The notes under the pieces: model-generated
Databases searched by the model: none
Seen by the model: the letters and a program-made list of their open reading frames with translations, nothing else
Told to the model about the DNA's origin: nothing
Assembly (NCBI GenBank): GCA_030528645.1
Contig: JAUMYM010000013.1
Span: forward strand, 1 to 38,820
Origin: Erysipelotrichaceae bacterium
GTDB lineage: Bacteria; Bacillota_I; Bacilli_A; Erysipelotrichales; Erysipelotrichaceae
Direction: 5' to 3'
DNA: 38,820 nt
Program-made: the position numbers and the translations under genes
Shown: positions 7,610 to 16,536 of the stretch, in pieces
Position numbering within the stretch: the first letter of the stretch is position 1
How the letters are laid out: each line of letters opens with the position of its first letter

Positions 7610-9313
7610 ATGAAATTTAATGAATTAAACTTATCGAAACCTCTATTACGTGCAATTGAAGATGTTGGCTATAATGAAGCAACCTATATTCAAGCAGCAT
7701 GTATACCATCCATTTTAAATAATGCGGATGTGATTGGACAATCACAAACGGGAACAGGAAAAACAGCAGCCTTTTCGATTCCATTAATTGAAAAATTAAA
7801 CAATGAACCAGTAAAGCATCCCTATGCAATCATTTTATCTCCAACAAGAGAATTAGCTTTACAAGTTGAAGCTGAACTAAAAAAATTTGCAAAATACAAA
7901 GAAGAAATAAGAACCACTTGCATTTACGGAGGAAGTCCCATTGCAAAACAAATCAGTGAACTAAAAAAGGGATGTCATGTTGTTGTGGGAACTCCAGGAA
8001 GAATTATTGACCACATTCATCGTAAAACATTGAAATTACATGAATGTAATACGATCATTCTTGATGAAGCAGATGAAATGCTAAATATGGGGTTTCGTGA
8101 AGATATTGAAGAAATCCTTAAGAATCTAAAAGAAGAACATCAAACAATTCTATTTTCAGCTACTATGCCTCAGCCAATCTTAGATATTACACATCTATAC
8201 CAAAAACATCCATTACACATCAAGACACCAATTCATGAAATTAGTGCCACTACCATTAAACAACTTTACTATGTTATGAATCAAAGTCAAAAGAAAATGG
8301 CATTGATGCAATTAATGCAATTATATAATGCAAAGTTATCAATGATTTTCTGTAATACCAAAAAAATGGTTGACGATTTATGTCAAGACTTAGTATCCAA
8401 AGGCTACCCTGCAGCAGCCATCCATGGTGACATGAAACAAGAAATGCGTTTAGCTGTTTTAAATAAATTTAAAGAACGTAAGATAACTATTTTAATCGCT
8501 ACTGATGTTGCTGCTAGAGGAATTGATGTCAACGACATGGATGTTGTCTTTAACTATGATTTCCCACAAGAAGATGAATATTACATACATCGTATTGGTC
8601 GTACTGGACGTGCTGGAAAAGATGGACTTGCCATTACTTTAGTTACACCAAGACAACGACATCTTATTAAGAATATCGAAAAGAAAACAAAAGCGACCGT
8701 AACTTATCAACAGCTGCCAAATAAAGAAGAAATGAAAACACTACGCTTTCATCATGTCAAAATGGAACTTGAACATGCTGTAGCTAAGAAAATACCAAAT
8801 GATATCAAAGACTTAGTAGAACAGATGATTCAGGATGGCTATACATATCAAGAACTTGCAGAAGCTTTAATCTATAAATTAGTTGATCATGATTTATTTG
8901 AGGAAATAAAAACGGAAGAGAAACCACAATTAAAAGTATCTCATAAAGGTTATAGTAAAATTGAACTTTCAATTGGACAAAAAGATAACCTTCAACCTGC
9001 CTTCATTGTAGGAGCGATTACGGAAGCTACAGGTCTTAGTGGAAAAGATATTGGAAAAATAAAGATTAAAGACCATTATTCCATTGTAGAGGTTCCAAAG
9101 CAATACGAATCCTTAATCTTAAATGAATTAAAACAAACTACTATAAAAGGTTTACAGTTTAAAGCTAAGAAAGTAACTGAAAGTAGCACAGAAAAGAAAC
9201 GTCGTAATAAAGCAAAGAAAGATAGTGATATTACATCAAAAGATCGTAGAATCGCAAAAGAAAAAGCATTTGGTAAAAAAGAAGTAAAAAAGAAACATAA
9301 AACAAAGAAATAA
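7610..9313 (+). CDS. DEAD-box RNA helicase with DbpA-type RNA-binding domain
   Basis: ATP-dependent RNA helicase, likely acting in ribosome assembly or mRNA handling. All core motifs are present: Walker A SQTGTGKTA (45-53), PTREL (78-82), DEAD (152-155), SAT (183-185) and HRIGRTGR (327-334). Residues about 446-522 resemble the RRM-like DbpA RNA-binding domain that in DbpA/YxiN targets 23S rRNA, and the last 45 residues are a lysine-rich tail. At 567 residues it is longer than DbpA/YxiN (about 460-480) because of the tail and a linker, closer to CsdA/DeaD. The ribosome binding site is a modest AAGAAG. CshA, DbpA and DeaD are alternative labels. Confidence 0.93.
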   Translation: MKFNELNLSKPLLRAIEDVGYNEATYIQAACIPSILNNADVIGQSQTGTGKTAAFSIPLIEKLNNEPVKHPYAIILSPTRELALQVEAELKKFAKYKEEIRTTCIYGGSPIAKQISELKKGCHVVVGTPGRIIDHIHRKTLKLHECNTIILDEADEMLNMGFREDIEEILKNLKEEHQTILFSATMPQPILDITHLYQKHPLHIKTPIHEISATTIKQLYYVMNQSQKKMALMQLMQLYNAKLSMIFCNTKKMVDDLCQDLVSKGYPAAAIHGDMKQEMRLAVLNKFKERKITILIATDVAARGIDVNDMDVVFNYDFPQEDEYYIHRIGRTGRAGKDGLAITLVTPRQRHLIKNIEKKTKATVTYQQLPNKEEMKTLRFHHVKMELEHAVAKKIPNDIKDLVEQMIQDGYTYQELAEALIYKLVDHDLFEEIKTEEKPQLKVSHKGYSKIELSIGQKDNLQPAFIVGAITEATGLSGKDIGKIKIKDHYSIVEVPKQYESLILNELKQTTIKGLQFKAKKVTESSTEKKRRNKAKKDSDITSKDRRIAKEKAFGKKEVKKKHKTKK

Positions 9314-9315
9314 CA

Positions 9316-9344
9316 TTTTATTTTAAATGCTAAAGTTATATAAT
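9316..9344 (+). promoter_or_regulatory. Candidate promoter for gltX
   Basis: A perfect TATAAT (9339-9344) lies 17 bases after TTTTAT (9316-9321) in the 52-base gap between helicase and gltX. The -35 is poor. No terminator is seen after the helicase, so gltX may also be read from the helicase promoter. Confidence 0.4.
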
Positions 9345-9365
9345 TAATAATATTGGAGGAATACT

Positions 9366-10820
9366 ATGAAAAAAGTTCGTACTCGTTTTGCGCCAAGTCC
9401 AACGGGATATATGCATATTGGTAATTTACGTACTGCTCTTTATGAGTATTTAGTAGCAAAGAAAGATAATGGAGATTTTTTACTACGTATTGAAGATACA
9501 GATCAAGAACGTTTCGTTGAAGGTGCTACGGATATTATTTATGAAACATTAAAACAATGTAAATTGTACCATGATGAAGGACCAGACATTGGTGGACCAT
9601 GTGGACCTTACGTTCAAAGTGAACGTGTACATAGTGGTATTTATAAAACTTATGCGGAAGAATTAATTAAGAAAGGAAAAGCTCACTATTGTTTCTGTAA
9701 CCAAGACGCTATTAATCAACAACGTCAACTAGCGGAAGCGAAAGGCATTTCTTTTAAGTACGATGATCCTTGTAAACATTTGCCAATGGAAGAAATTGAA
9801 CGAAGAATTAAAGAAGAAGCTTATGTTATCAGACAAAATATTCCATCTACTGGTACTACCAGTTTTAAAGATGAAGTCTATGGAACAATTACAGTTGAAA
9901 ATGAAACGTTAGATGAGTCTATTTTATTAAAAAGTGATGGTTTCCCTACTTATAATTTCGCTAATATTATTGATGATCATTTAATGGGTATTACGCATGT
10001 TGTTCGTGGTAATGAATATTTATCAAGTACACCTAAATACAATTTAATCTATGAAGCATTTGGATGGGATATTCCAACTTATATTCACTGTCCACCTGTA
10101 ATGAAAGATGAACATCAAAAATTATCAAAACGTAACGGTGATGCTTCTTTCCAAGATTTAGTAGCCAAAGGTTATTTGCCGGAAGCCATCTTAAATTACA
10201 TTGCATTACTGGGTTGGGCACCTGAAACAACACAAGAAATCTATAGTTTAGAAGAATTAACTCAAGCCTTTAATGTAAAACGTATTGGTACATCAGGAGC
10301 TATCTTTGATATTCAAAAGCTTACATGGATGAATGGAATGTACTTACGTAATATGGATGAAGAATCATATTATCAACTTGTTCTTCCTGCTTTAGAAAAA
10401 GCAGTAAAAAAAGACTATAACTTAAAAGATATCTCTAAAATTTTGCAACAAAGAATCAATTTATTATGTGAAATTGAAGAAGCTGTTGATTTCTTTGATG
10501 AATTACCAAGCTATCCAAATGAATATTTCATAAATAAAAAAATGAAAACAGATGAAGCTATCTCATTAAAGTCATTACAAGCAGTTAAAGAACTATATAC
10601 ATCATTAGCACAATGGGATTTTAATACCATTCACGATGAAACCATAGCATTAGTTAGCAAGTTGGAAATTAAAAATGGACAATTACTATATCCAATTCGT
10701 GTTGCCTTAAGTGGTAAATTGTTTACACCAGGTGGTTCTATTGAACTAGCACATATTCTAGGAAAAGAAGAAAGTTTACGTCGTATTGACTTAGCGATTT
10801 CACAATTACAATCAAAATAA
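9366..10820 (+). CDS. gltX: Glutamate--tRNA ligase
   Basis: Class I aminoacyl-tRNA synthetase charging tRNA-Glu in the cytosol; in Firmicutes the enzyme commonly also charges tRNA-Gln for later transamidation, which cannot be tested here. At 484 residues it has full length. The HIGH-type motif is [11 protein letters not shown] (10-20) and the KMSKS-type motif is KLSKR (252-256). A zinc-binding-like set C109, C111 and C136 occurs in the connective insert. GGAGGA lies six bases before the ATG. A strong hairpin terminator follows directly. Confidence 0.97.
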   Translation: MKKVRTRFAPSPTGYMHIGNLRTALYEYLVAKKDNGDFLLRIEDTDQERFVEGATDIIYETLKQCKLYHDEGPDIGGPCGPYVQSERVHSGIYKTYAEELIKKGKAHYCFCNQDAINQQRQLAEAKGISFKYDDPCKHLPMEEIERRIKEEAYVIRQNIPSTGTTSFKDEVYGTITVENETLDESILLKSDGFPTYNFANIIDDHLMGITHVVRGNEYLSSTPKYNLIYEAFGWDIPTYIHCPPVMKDEHQKLSKRNGDASFQDLVAKGYLPEAILNYIALLGWAPETTQEIYSLEELTQAFNVKRIGTSGAIFDIQKLTWMNGMYLRNMDEESYYQLVLPALEKAVKKDYNLKDISKILQQRINLLCEIEEAVDFFDELPSYPNEYFINKKMKTDEAISLKSLQAVKELYTSLAQWDFNTIHDETIALVSKLEIKNGQLLYPIRVALSGKLFTPGGSIELAHILGKEESLRRIDLAISQLQSK

Positions 10821-10848
10821 AAAATGCTTGAAATTCAAGCATTTTTTT
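10821..10848. terminator. Bidirectional terminator between gltX and the antiterminator gene
   Basis: A ten-base-pair perfect stem (10821-10830 with 10836-10845) and five-base loop. It is flanked by a T run for the rightward gltX transcript and by a T run on the minus strand for the leftward ptsG-antiterminator transcript. The antiterminator stop codon lies in the flank. Confidence 0.85.
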
Positions 10849-11659
10849 ATATTGTACTTCTTATACGTTCTAAATGAATCGCCAAATACCCTATTTCAGT
10901 ATACGGTATTTTTAAAGAAGCTTTTTCTTCTATACTATGACAAATCGCTTTGGCAATCTCGTAGGATTTGGTAAAATTAGTACTTACGTATTCATCCATA
11001 TCTAATTTTAGATGTTCATTTTTCTTTAAACGAGCAAACATATACTTTAGATGAATTAACATACGTGAATAAGATAAACAGTCTTTATTTAAATGTAAAT
11101 GATATAAATCCTCAATCATAGCCATTGTTTCATTAATGATGATGGTATTTTTCATAGATTCCGCAACACTATTTTTATCTAAAGCGCTATGAATATGCAA
11201 GGTAATATAGCTTATTTCATCATCATTAAATCTATAGCCAGTTTTATTATAAATTAAATCTCTACTATTTAATGCAAGGTAATGTTCGTTAGGAAATAGT
11301 AAAGATATATCTTTAGAGAAAGGATTTAAAATATCAATTCCTTTTTTCATACGATCAATTGCAAAGGCTATATGGTCTGCTAAGGCAAGCAAGACGGTTT
11401 GATTTGCATCAGGATTCAATTTTAATACTTCATCTAAAATAGAACTAGCAATGTCAAGGTAAATTGGATCTACTTCATTTATTGAAGTTTTTATCTCTTC
11501 ATTTAAAGTATATACTTTTGCATCACCAATATCCATCAACACTTCATCTACTTTACAATGAAAGCCAATCCCTTTCCCTAATAAAATGGTTTCGGCATTG
11601 TTTTCTTGATTGATTACTAATAATGCATTATTATTTAATACTTTCTTTACCTTAAACAT
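10847..11659 (-). CDS. glcT: BglG/GlcT-family transcriptional antiterminator
   Basis: RNA-binding protein that stabilises a RAT hairpin and so prevents termination in the leader of a PTS operon. The N-terminal RNA-binding domain (about 1-55) has the family opening with KVLNNNALLV at 6-15. Two PTS regulation domains follow, with the expected phosphorylatable histidines H96, H155, H203 and H262; the spacing closely matches that of LicT as I remember it. It starts 10 bases after the PTS gene with GAGG before the ATG, so it is in the same operon and depends on its own antitermination. GlcT is the likely subtype because the neighbour is a glucose-type EIICBA. Bacillus has glcT upstream instead. 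Confidence 0.92.
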   Translation of the reverse strand: MFKVKKVLNNNALLVINQENNAETILLGKGIGFHCKVDEVLMDIGDAKVYTLNEEIKTSINEVDPIYLDIASSILDEVLKLNPDANQTVLLALADHIAFAIDRMKKGIDILNPFSKDISLLFPNEHYLALNSRDLIYNKTGYRFNDDEISYITLHIHSALDKNSVAESMKNTIIINETMAMIEDLYHLHLNKDCLSYSRMLIHLKYMFARLKKNEHLKLDMDEYVSTNFTKSYEIAKAICHSIEEKASLKIPYTEIGYLAIHLERIRSTI

Positions 11660-11669
11660 TCATATACCT

Positions 11670-13733
11670 CTATTTTATTTCTAAAATTTCTTCTAAAGCA
11701 TTCACCTCACCCATCTTTTTAACTATAATCGTTTCTTCCGGTTTCAATGATGTAAATACTAAAGGTGTAGCTTCACTCTTTGCATGTTCTTTAATATATT
11801 GTAAATCAATTTCTACTAAAAGGTCACCCTTTTTAATCTTTTGACCAGCTTCTACATAAACATGAAAGCCTTCACCTTTTAAATGCACAGTATCAATACC
11901 GATATGTAACAATACTTCCGTTTGATTTGATGTAGTTAGCCCTAAAGCATGTTTCGTATCAAAGACAAATTGCACTTCACCATCAAATGGTGCATAAAAT
12001 TTAGTATCCGTTGGGAAAATAACAATTCCTTTACCAAGCATTTCTTTAGCAAAAGTATCATCTGGTGTTTCAGATAAATCACCCACTCTTCCTTTACAAG
12101 GAGCATAAATGACTTCTTTGACTTCTGTTGCAGCATCCTCGATTGCTCCATGATCTAAATATTCTTCTAAATTTGATTTAATAACTGAAACGTGTGGTCC
12201 ATAAATAATCTGTACACCATTTCCTTTTTTTACAATTCCTTTGGCACCAGATTCAGTTAAGAATTCATCTTTAACCTCTTCAATGTTATGTACAGTACAA
12301 CGTAATCTTGTTGCACAACAATCCACATCACTAATGTTTCCTTTACCACCTAAACCCTTAGTAATCAACGCACTTACAAGGCTTTGTTCTTGATTAACCG
12401 AAGCCACTTGTTTTGCTTCAACATCTTTTCTTGTATATAATTTAACTTCTTGATCATCATCTTCTCTACCAGGTGTTTTAAAATTATATTTTTTAATAAT
12501 ATAGCTAAAAATACCATAATAGAATAAGAAATATAAAATACCGGCAACAACGATCATGAACCAATTTGTTTTTGCATTTCCTTGCATGATACCAAAGAGT
12601 GTTAAGTCAATAATACCACCTGAAAACGTCATACCTACGCCTACTTTTAAAATATGCATAAACATATAGGCTAAACCGGCACCCACAACATGAATACCAT
12701 ATAGTACTGGGGCAACAAATAAGAATGTAAATTCAATTGGTTCTGTAATACCTGTAAGCATACTTGTTAAGGCTGCAGATAATAATAATCCACCAACCAA
12801 TTCTCTTTTTTCTACTTTGGCACACTTATACATTGCATAAGCAGCACCAGGTAAACCAAAAATCATTAATGGGAACTTACCAGACATAAATCTTGTTGCT
12901 TCGGTATTAAATACAACTGTTTCCGGACAAGCCAGTTGAGCAAAGAAAATGTTTTGTGCCCCTTCCACTGTTGTATTACATACTGTGGCAACTCCACCAA
13001 CAGCTGTTTGCCAAAATGGTATATAGAATACATGATGTAACCCAAATGGAATCAGTGCACGCTCCATTACTCCGTATAAGAATGTTCCACCATAACCTGA
13101 GTTACGCACTAACTCTCCTACTGCATAAATTCCTTGTTGAACAAATGGCCAAATAAAGAACATTAAAATACCAACGAAGACATATACGATAGTACTAACG
13201 ATTGGAACAAAACGTGAACCACCAAAGAAGGATAATACTTGTGGTAATTGGATTTTATAATATTTATTATGTAAACTACTTACACCAAGACCTACAATAA
13301 TACCACCAAATACACCCATTTGTAAGGATTCAATACCCACTACAGATGTAATTGATCCAGCAGGTAAAGTAGAAGCTATGTTTGTTAGTTGTAACATGAC
13401 ATTAATGGCAGAATGCATAACAAAAAATGCAATTGCACTAGCCAATGCTGCAACTTCTTTTTCTTTTTTTGCCATACCAATGGCTACACCAACAGCAAAA
13501 ATAATTGGTAGATTTGCAAAAATGATGTTACCACTTCCATTTAATACCATTAATAACGAATGCAATAAGGTACCATCACCTAAAATAGATTGTAAACCAT
13601 AAGCTTCAATCATGGTTTTGTTTGTAAATGATCCACCTATTCCCAACAATAAACCGGCAACAGGTAAGACAGCAATTGGCAGCATGAATGATCTACCAAC
13701 ACGTTGTAAAACACCAAAAATCTTGTCTTTCAT
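11670..13733 (-). CDS. ptsG: PTS system glucose-type EIICBA component
   Basis: Membrane transporter that imports and phosphorylates a sugar, most likely glucose. Domain order is IIC (about 1-420, many membrane helices, TGITEPIEF near 327-335), IIB (about 450-525, active cysteine C473 within the DCCATRLR motif) and IIA (about 540-685, histidines H595 and H610, the latter the phosphate acceptor in LLHIGIDTV). Start ATG 13733 has AGAAGG before it; an in-frame ATG further upstream at 13772 would lie inside the terminator hairpin and is rejected. The 687 residues match Bacillus PtsG in length and architecture. N-acetylglucosamine is a less likely alternative. Leader-controlled by the RAT/terminator upstream. 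Confidence 0.93.
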   Translation of the reverse strand: MKDKIFGVLQRVGRSFMLPIAVLPVAGLLLGIGGSFTNKTMIEAYGLQSILGDGTLLHSLLMVLNGSGNIIFANLPIIFAVGVAIGMAKKEKEVAALASAIAFFVMHSAINVMLQLTNIASTLPAGSITSVVGIESLQMGVFGGIIVGLGVSSLHNKYYKIQLPQVLSFFGGSRFVPIVSTIVYVFVGILMFFIWPFVQQGIYAVGELVRNSGYGGTFLYGVMERALIPFGLHHVFYIPFWQTAVGGVATVCNTTVEGAQNIFFAQLACPETVVFNTEATRFMSGKFPLMIFGLPGAAYAMYKCAKVEKRELVGGLLLSAALTSMLTGITEPIEFTFLFVAPVLYGIHVVGAGLAYMFMHILKVGVGMTFSGGIIDLTLFGIMQGNAKTNWFMIVVAGILYFLFYYGIFSYIIKKYNFKTPGREDDDQEVKLYTRKDVEAKQVASVNQEQSLVSALITKGLGGKGNISDVDCCATRLRCTVHNIEEVKDEFLTESGAKGIVKKGNGVQIIYGPHVSVIKSNLEEYLDHGAIEDAATEVKEVIYAPCKGRVGDLSETPDDTFAKEMLGKGIVIFPTDTKFYAPFDGEVQFVFDTKHALGLTTSNQTEVLLHIGIDTVHLKGEGFHVYVEAGQKIKKGDLLVEIDLQYIKEHAKSEATPLVFTSLKPEETIIVKKMGEVNALEEILEIK

Positions 13734-13762
13734 CTTGACCTTCTTTCTATCTATGAGGAAAT

Positions 13763-13813
13763 AAAAAAGCATTACCTCAAAAGAATGTTATCTTCTTCTT
13801 ACGGTTAATGCTT
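13763..13813 (-). terminator. Conditional terminator in the ptsG leader
   Basis: On the minus strand AAGCATTAACC (13803-13813) pairs with GAGGTAATGCTT (13767-13778), with one bulged A, followed by a T run (13763-13768). The large loop holds a small inner AAGAA/TTCTT stem. Its 5' arm is also the 3' part of the RAT element, so the two folds exclude each other. Confidence 0.8.
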
Positions 13814-13834
13814 GAATTTAATCAGTTACACGCC
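13803..13834 (-). promoter_or_regulatory. RAT-like antiterminator site for the BglG-family protein
   Basis: A 32-base minus-strand element that begins GGCGTGTAACTGATT and ends AAGCATTAACC. It can pair its ends (GG with CC, TAA with TTA) into an imperfect hairpin and resembles GlcT-type ribonucleic antiterminator sites. It overlaps the 5' arm of the terminator just downstream. The cognate binding protein would be the antiterminator encoded after the PTS gene. Confidence 0.75.
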
Positions 13835-13855
13835 ATTAAGTTTTATAACGTCCAT

Positions 13856-13884
13856 ATAATAACAACATTCTTTTTATTTGTCAA
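13856..13884 (-). promoter_or_regulatory. Promoter of the ptsG operon
   Basis: Consensus TTGACA (13879-13884), 17-base spacer, TATTAT (13856-13861) and a TG one base before the -10. The start near 13849 gives a leader of about 115 bases that contains the RAT and the terminator. I see no catabolite-response (cre) site. Confidence 0.8.
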
Positions 13885-13906
13885 CATTCATCTTATTGTA
13901 TAAATT

Positions 13907-15283
13907 TTAAGAAAATAAAGATAATATTTTTTTAATCCAAGGAAACTTATTTGTGTATGGAGGATAACGTAGAGGAACATCAAATAACGTTGTTTTTGAT
14001 ATCATACCTTTATAATGACTAAAGGTTTCAAAACTATATTTTCCATGGTAGCGACCTAATCCACTTGTACGAAGTCCTCCAAAAGGTAGATTGTGATCAG
14101 AAACATGAATTAATGTATCATTGATACAACCACCACCAAATGGTAAATTCTTCAATACATTATCAATGTTCGTTTTATTTTGCGAAAATATATAACATGC
14201 TAAAGGAGTTGGTTGTTCATAAATGGTATCTATCACTTCATCCAGATACTCATAGCTTATAACAGGGATAATGGGTCCAAAAATTTCTTCCTGCATACAA
14301 GGATGATTCCAATCTTTACAATTCACTAGGGTAAATTCAAGCTGTAACGTATCAGGATTTGATCTTCCACCATATAAAATATCTGTATCTTTTAATAATG
14401 CACATAAACGATTAAAATGGTTTTCATTTATTATTTTAGGATAATCCATATTCAAATATGATTGTTCTTTCCAAAATTGCTTTACATACCTACTACACGC
14501 TTTAACAAAGTCGTCTTTTAAAGAATGATGAATATAGATGTAATCAACTGCAACACAAGTTTGTCCGGCATTGATTAATTTACCCCATACGATACGTTTT
14601 GCAGCTAAATCAATCTTTGCACTTTCATCAATGATACAAGGAGATTTCCCACCTAACTCTAAAGTAATTGGCGTTAAATGTTTAGAAGCCTTTTCCATAA
14701 CCACTTTTCCCACTGCAACACTACCGGTAAAAAAGATATAATCAAAAGCTTGGTCAAGCAAATCTTGATTTACGACTCGATTACCAAGACAAGTGGTAAC
14801 ATAGTCATCTATAAAACACTCAGTAATTATTGTTTTTATCACTAAACTTGAATGCTGTGCATAATTTGATGGTTTTAATACAACACAGTTTCCAGCAGCA
14901 ATCGCTCCTATCAATGGCACAAATGACAACTGAAACGGATAATTCCACGGTGATAATATCAATACGCATCCATGGGGTTGAGGCATAATTATATTTTTAG
15001 AGTAAAAATGTACCAAAGAACCCATAGTATTTTTAGTTTTCATTAAAGATTTTAACTTCTTTTTAAAGAAAGACAGTTCACCATAAATCAATGATAACTC
15101 CGTCATAAAAGATTCTGTATGTGACTTATTTAAATCTTTCTTTAGCGCATCCAATATATCTTGTTCATATTTTTTTAAGGTTTCTTCCAGTTTATGCAAT
15201 TGTTGCATACGAAAGGTATAACTATGTGTTACATGTGTTTTAAAATAAGCTTTTTGTTTATTTAATACTTCTTTACCATTCAT
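13907..15283 (-). CDS. NAD(P)-dependent aldehyde dehydrogenase
   Basis: Oxidises an aldehyde to a carboxylate. It has 458 residues, as usual for the short class-3/fatty-aldehyde type lacking the longer N-terminus. Visible landmarks are PWNYPFQL (112-119), FFTGSVAVG (about 184-192), the general base E209 in LELGGKSP and the nucleophile C243 in NAGQTCVA. The C-terminal end is hydrophobic and basic, which might help membrane contact. AAAGGA precedes the ATG at 15283. It overlaps the upstream iron alcohol dehydrogenase by 11 bases, so the pair probably carries out alcohol-to-aldehyde-to-acid conversion or its reverse; the substrate is not known. Confidence 0.9.
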   Translation of the reverse strand: MNGKEVLNKQKAYFKTHVTHSYTFRMQQLHKLEETLKKYEQDILDALKKDLNKSHTESFMTELSLIYGELSFFKKKLKSLMKTKNTMGSLVHFYSKNIIMPQPHGCVLILSPWNYPFQLSFVPLIGAIAAGNCVVLKPSNYAQHSSLVIKTIITECFIDDYVTTCLGNRVVNQDLLDQAFDYIFFTGSVAVGKVVMEKASKHLTPITLELGGKSPCIIDESAKIDLAAKRIVWGKLINAGQTCVAVDYIYIHHSLKDDFVKACSRYVKQFWKEQSYLNMDYPKIINENHFNRLCALLKDTDILYGGRSNPDTLQLEFTLVNCKDWNHPCMQEEIFGPIIPVISYEYLDEVIDTIYEQPTPLACYIFSQNKTNIDNVLKNLPFGGGCINDTLIHVSDHNLPFGGLRTSGLGRYHGKYSFETFSHYKGMISKTTLFDVPLRYPPYTNKFPWIKKILSLFS

Positions 15284-16472
15284 ATTCTCTTCCTTTAATT
15301 TGATTTAATAGATGGCTAAATTCTTTTTTTGTTACTATTTTTGGTACAGGATATAAGGGATGAGCTTCTTTATAGGCTCTATAAATTAACATATCAAAAT
15401 CCTTATCATCAAGAATTGGTATATGTTTAGGAATATTTAATGCTTGATTTAAAAGTCTAATTTCTTTGATAAAAGATGTTGCTTTTTCAGAATTGGAAAG
15501 CTGTTGTTCAGGTTTAATCACATCATATAGTGCACTTAATTTATCTATTATTGCATCTTTACAATAATCTAATACATATGGCAAAACAATAGCATTAACA
15601 TATCCATGCGCTAACTGATAATGACCACCAATAGCGTGTGATAAAGCATGTACATATCCTACATATGCTTTTGTAAAAGCCAATCCAGCCTGATAAGATG
15701 CCAGTAACATTTCCCCTCTTGCTTGTATATCTAATGGATGATGATAACATGTAAGTAAATTGGAAAATACTTTTTTTACTGCCTTTTTTGCAAGAGCATT
15801 CGTTTCTTGATCTCCCCCTTTTCCAATATAAGCTTCAATCGCATGGGTCAATGCATCCATACCCGTTTCAGCAGTAATATGTTTTGGTAGAGTTAAGGTT
15901 AAATTTGGATCTAAAATAGCATAATCTGGTGTTAAGGAAGGATCAATTATAAAATATTTTTCATGAGTTTCTTCATCGGAAATCACAGCTGCCACAGTTA
16001 CTTCACTTCCTGTACCAGCCGTTGTAGGAATCGCTAATAAAAATGGTATTTTCTTTCGTATCGTTAATAATCCTTTTAACTTTAAAATACTCTTATTTGG
16101 TCTAACTACTTTCGCTGCTACTCCTTTTGCACAATCCATGACAGATCCTCCACCCAGAGCAATAATTCCATCACATTGTTTTGATAAATAAATAGAATAA
16201 GCCTCCATAACATTTGTAGTTGTTGGATTTGCTACAGTATCAGAATATATGGCATACATATTTAATTGATCTGTAATTTTATTTGATAGTTTTAACTTTA
16301 CCATCGTATTATCCGTAATGAATAGTGGATGATGAATCTTTTCTTTCCTTAATATTTCTGATACTTCTTGAATTCCATTTACTTTGTTTAAAAGTTTTTG
16401 CTTCTTCCAAGGCAACAGTTTCGATACTACTTTCATCATACTTTGATACATTCGACAATATAATTTAAACAT
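15273..16472 (-). CDS. Iron-containing (group III) alcohol dehydrogenase
   Basis: NAD(P)-dependent dehydrogenase interconverting an alcohol and an aldehyde with a bound metal, usually iron. It has 399 residues. The nucleotide-binding GGGSVMD is at 107-113, TTAGTGSEVT at 150-159, and the family metal ligands are all present: D206, H210 (GMDALTH), H275 and H289, with H279 as the extra catalytic histidine. AAAGGAG lies before ATG 16472. Only about 20 bases separate the start from the terminator hairpin of the preceding transcript and no convincing promoter is visible there. It overlaps the aldehyde dehydrogenase downstream. Substrate unknown. Confidence 0.92.
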   Translation of the reverse strand: MFKLYCRMYQSMMKVVSKLLPWKKQKLLNKVNGIQEVSEILRKEKIHHPLFITDNTMVKLKLSNKITDQLNMYAIYSDTVANPTTTNVMEAYSIYLSKQCDGIIALGGGSVMDCAKGVAAKVVRPNKSILKLKGLLTIRKKIPFLLAIPTTAGTGSEVTVAAVISDEETHEKYFIIDPSLTPDYAILDPNLTLTLPKHITAETGMDALTHAIEAYIGKGGDQETNALAKKAVKKVFSNLLTCYHHPLDIQARGEMLLASYQAGLAFTKAYVGYVHALSHAIGGHYQLAHGYVNAIVLPYVLDYCKDAIIDKLSALYDVIKPEQQLSNSEKATSFIKEIRLLNQALNIPKHIPILDDKDFDMLIYRAYKEAHPLYPVPKIVTKKEFSHLLNQIKGREYEW

Positions 16473-16492
16473 AAATACTCCTTTGTCTTTTT

Positions 16493-16523
16493 AAATAAAA
16501 AACTAGATTAAAACAATCTAGTT
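16493..16523 (-). terminator. Terminator after the alpha/beta hydrolase gene
   Basis: A nine-base-pair perfect stem (16501-16509 with 16515-16523) with a five-base loop, followed on the minus strand by a TTTTTT-type run and further T-rich sequence. It closes the unit that ends with the hydrolase at 16537. Confidence 0.85.
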
Positions 16524-16536
16524 CTTACACTATCAT

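Noticed and set aside
10821-10845. The gltX/antiterminator hairpin shares the word TTCAAGCATT with the RAT element in the ptsG leader.
   Set aside because: The shared word is only ten bases, the rest of the RAT pattern is absent, and a simple bidirectional terminator explains the site.
13734-13772. An upstream in-frame ATG that would lengthen the PTS protein by 13 residues.
   Set aside because: It lies in the 3' arm of the leader terminator, has no ribosome binding site, and the family starts at the internal methionine preceded by AGAAGG.
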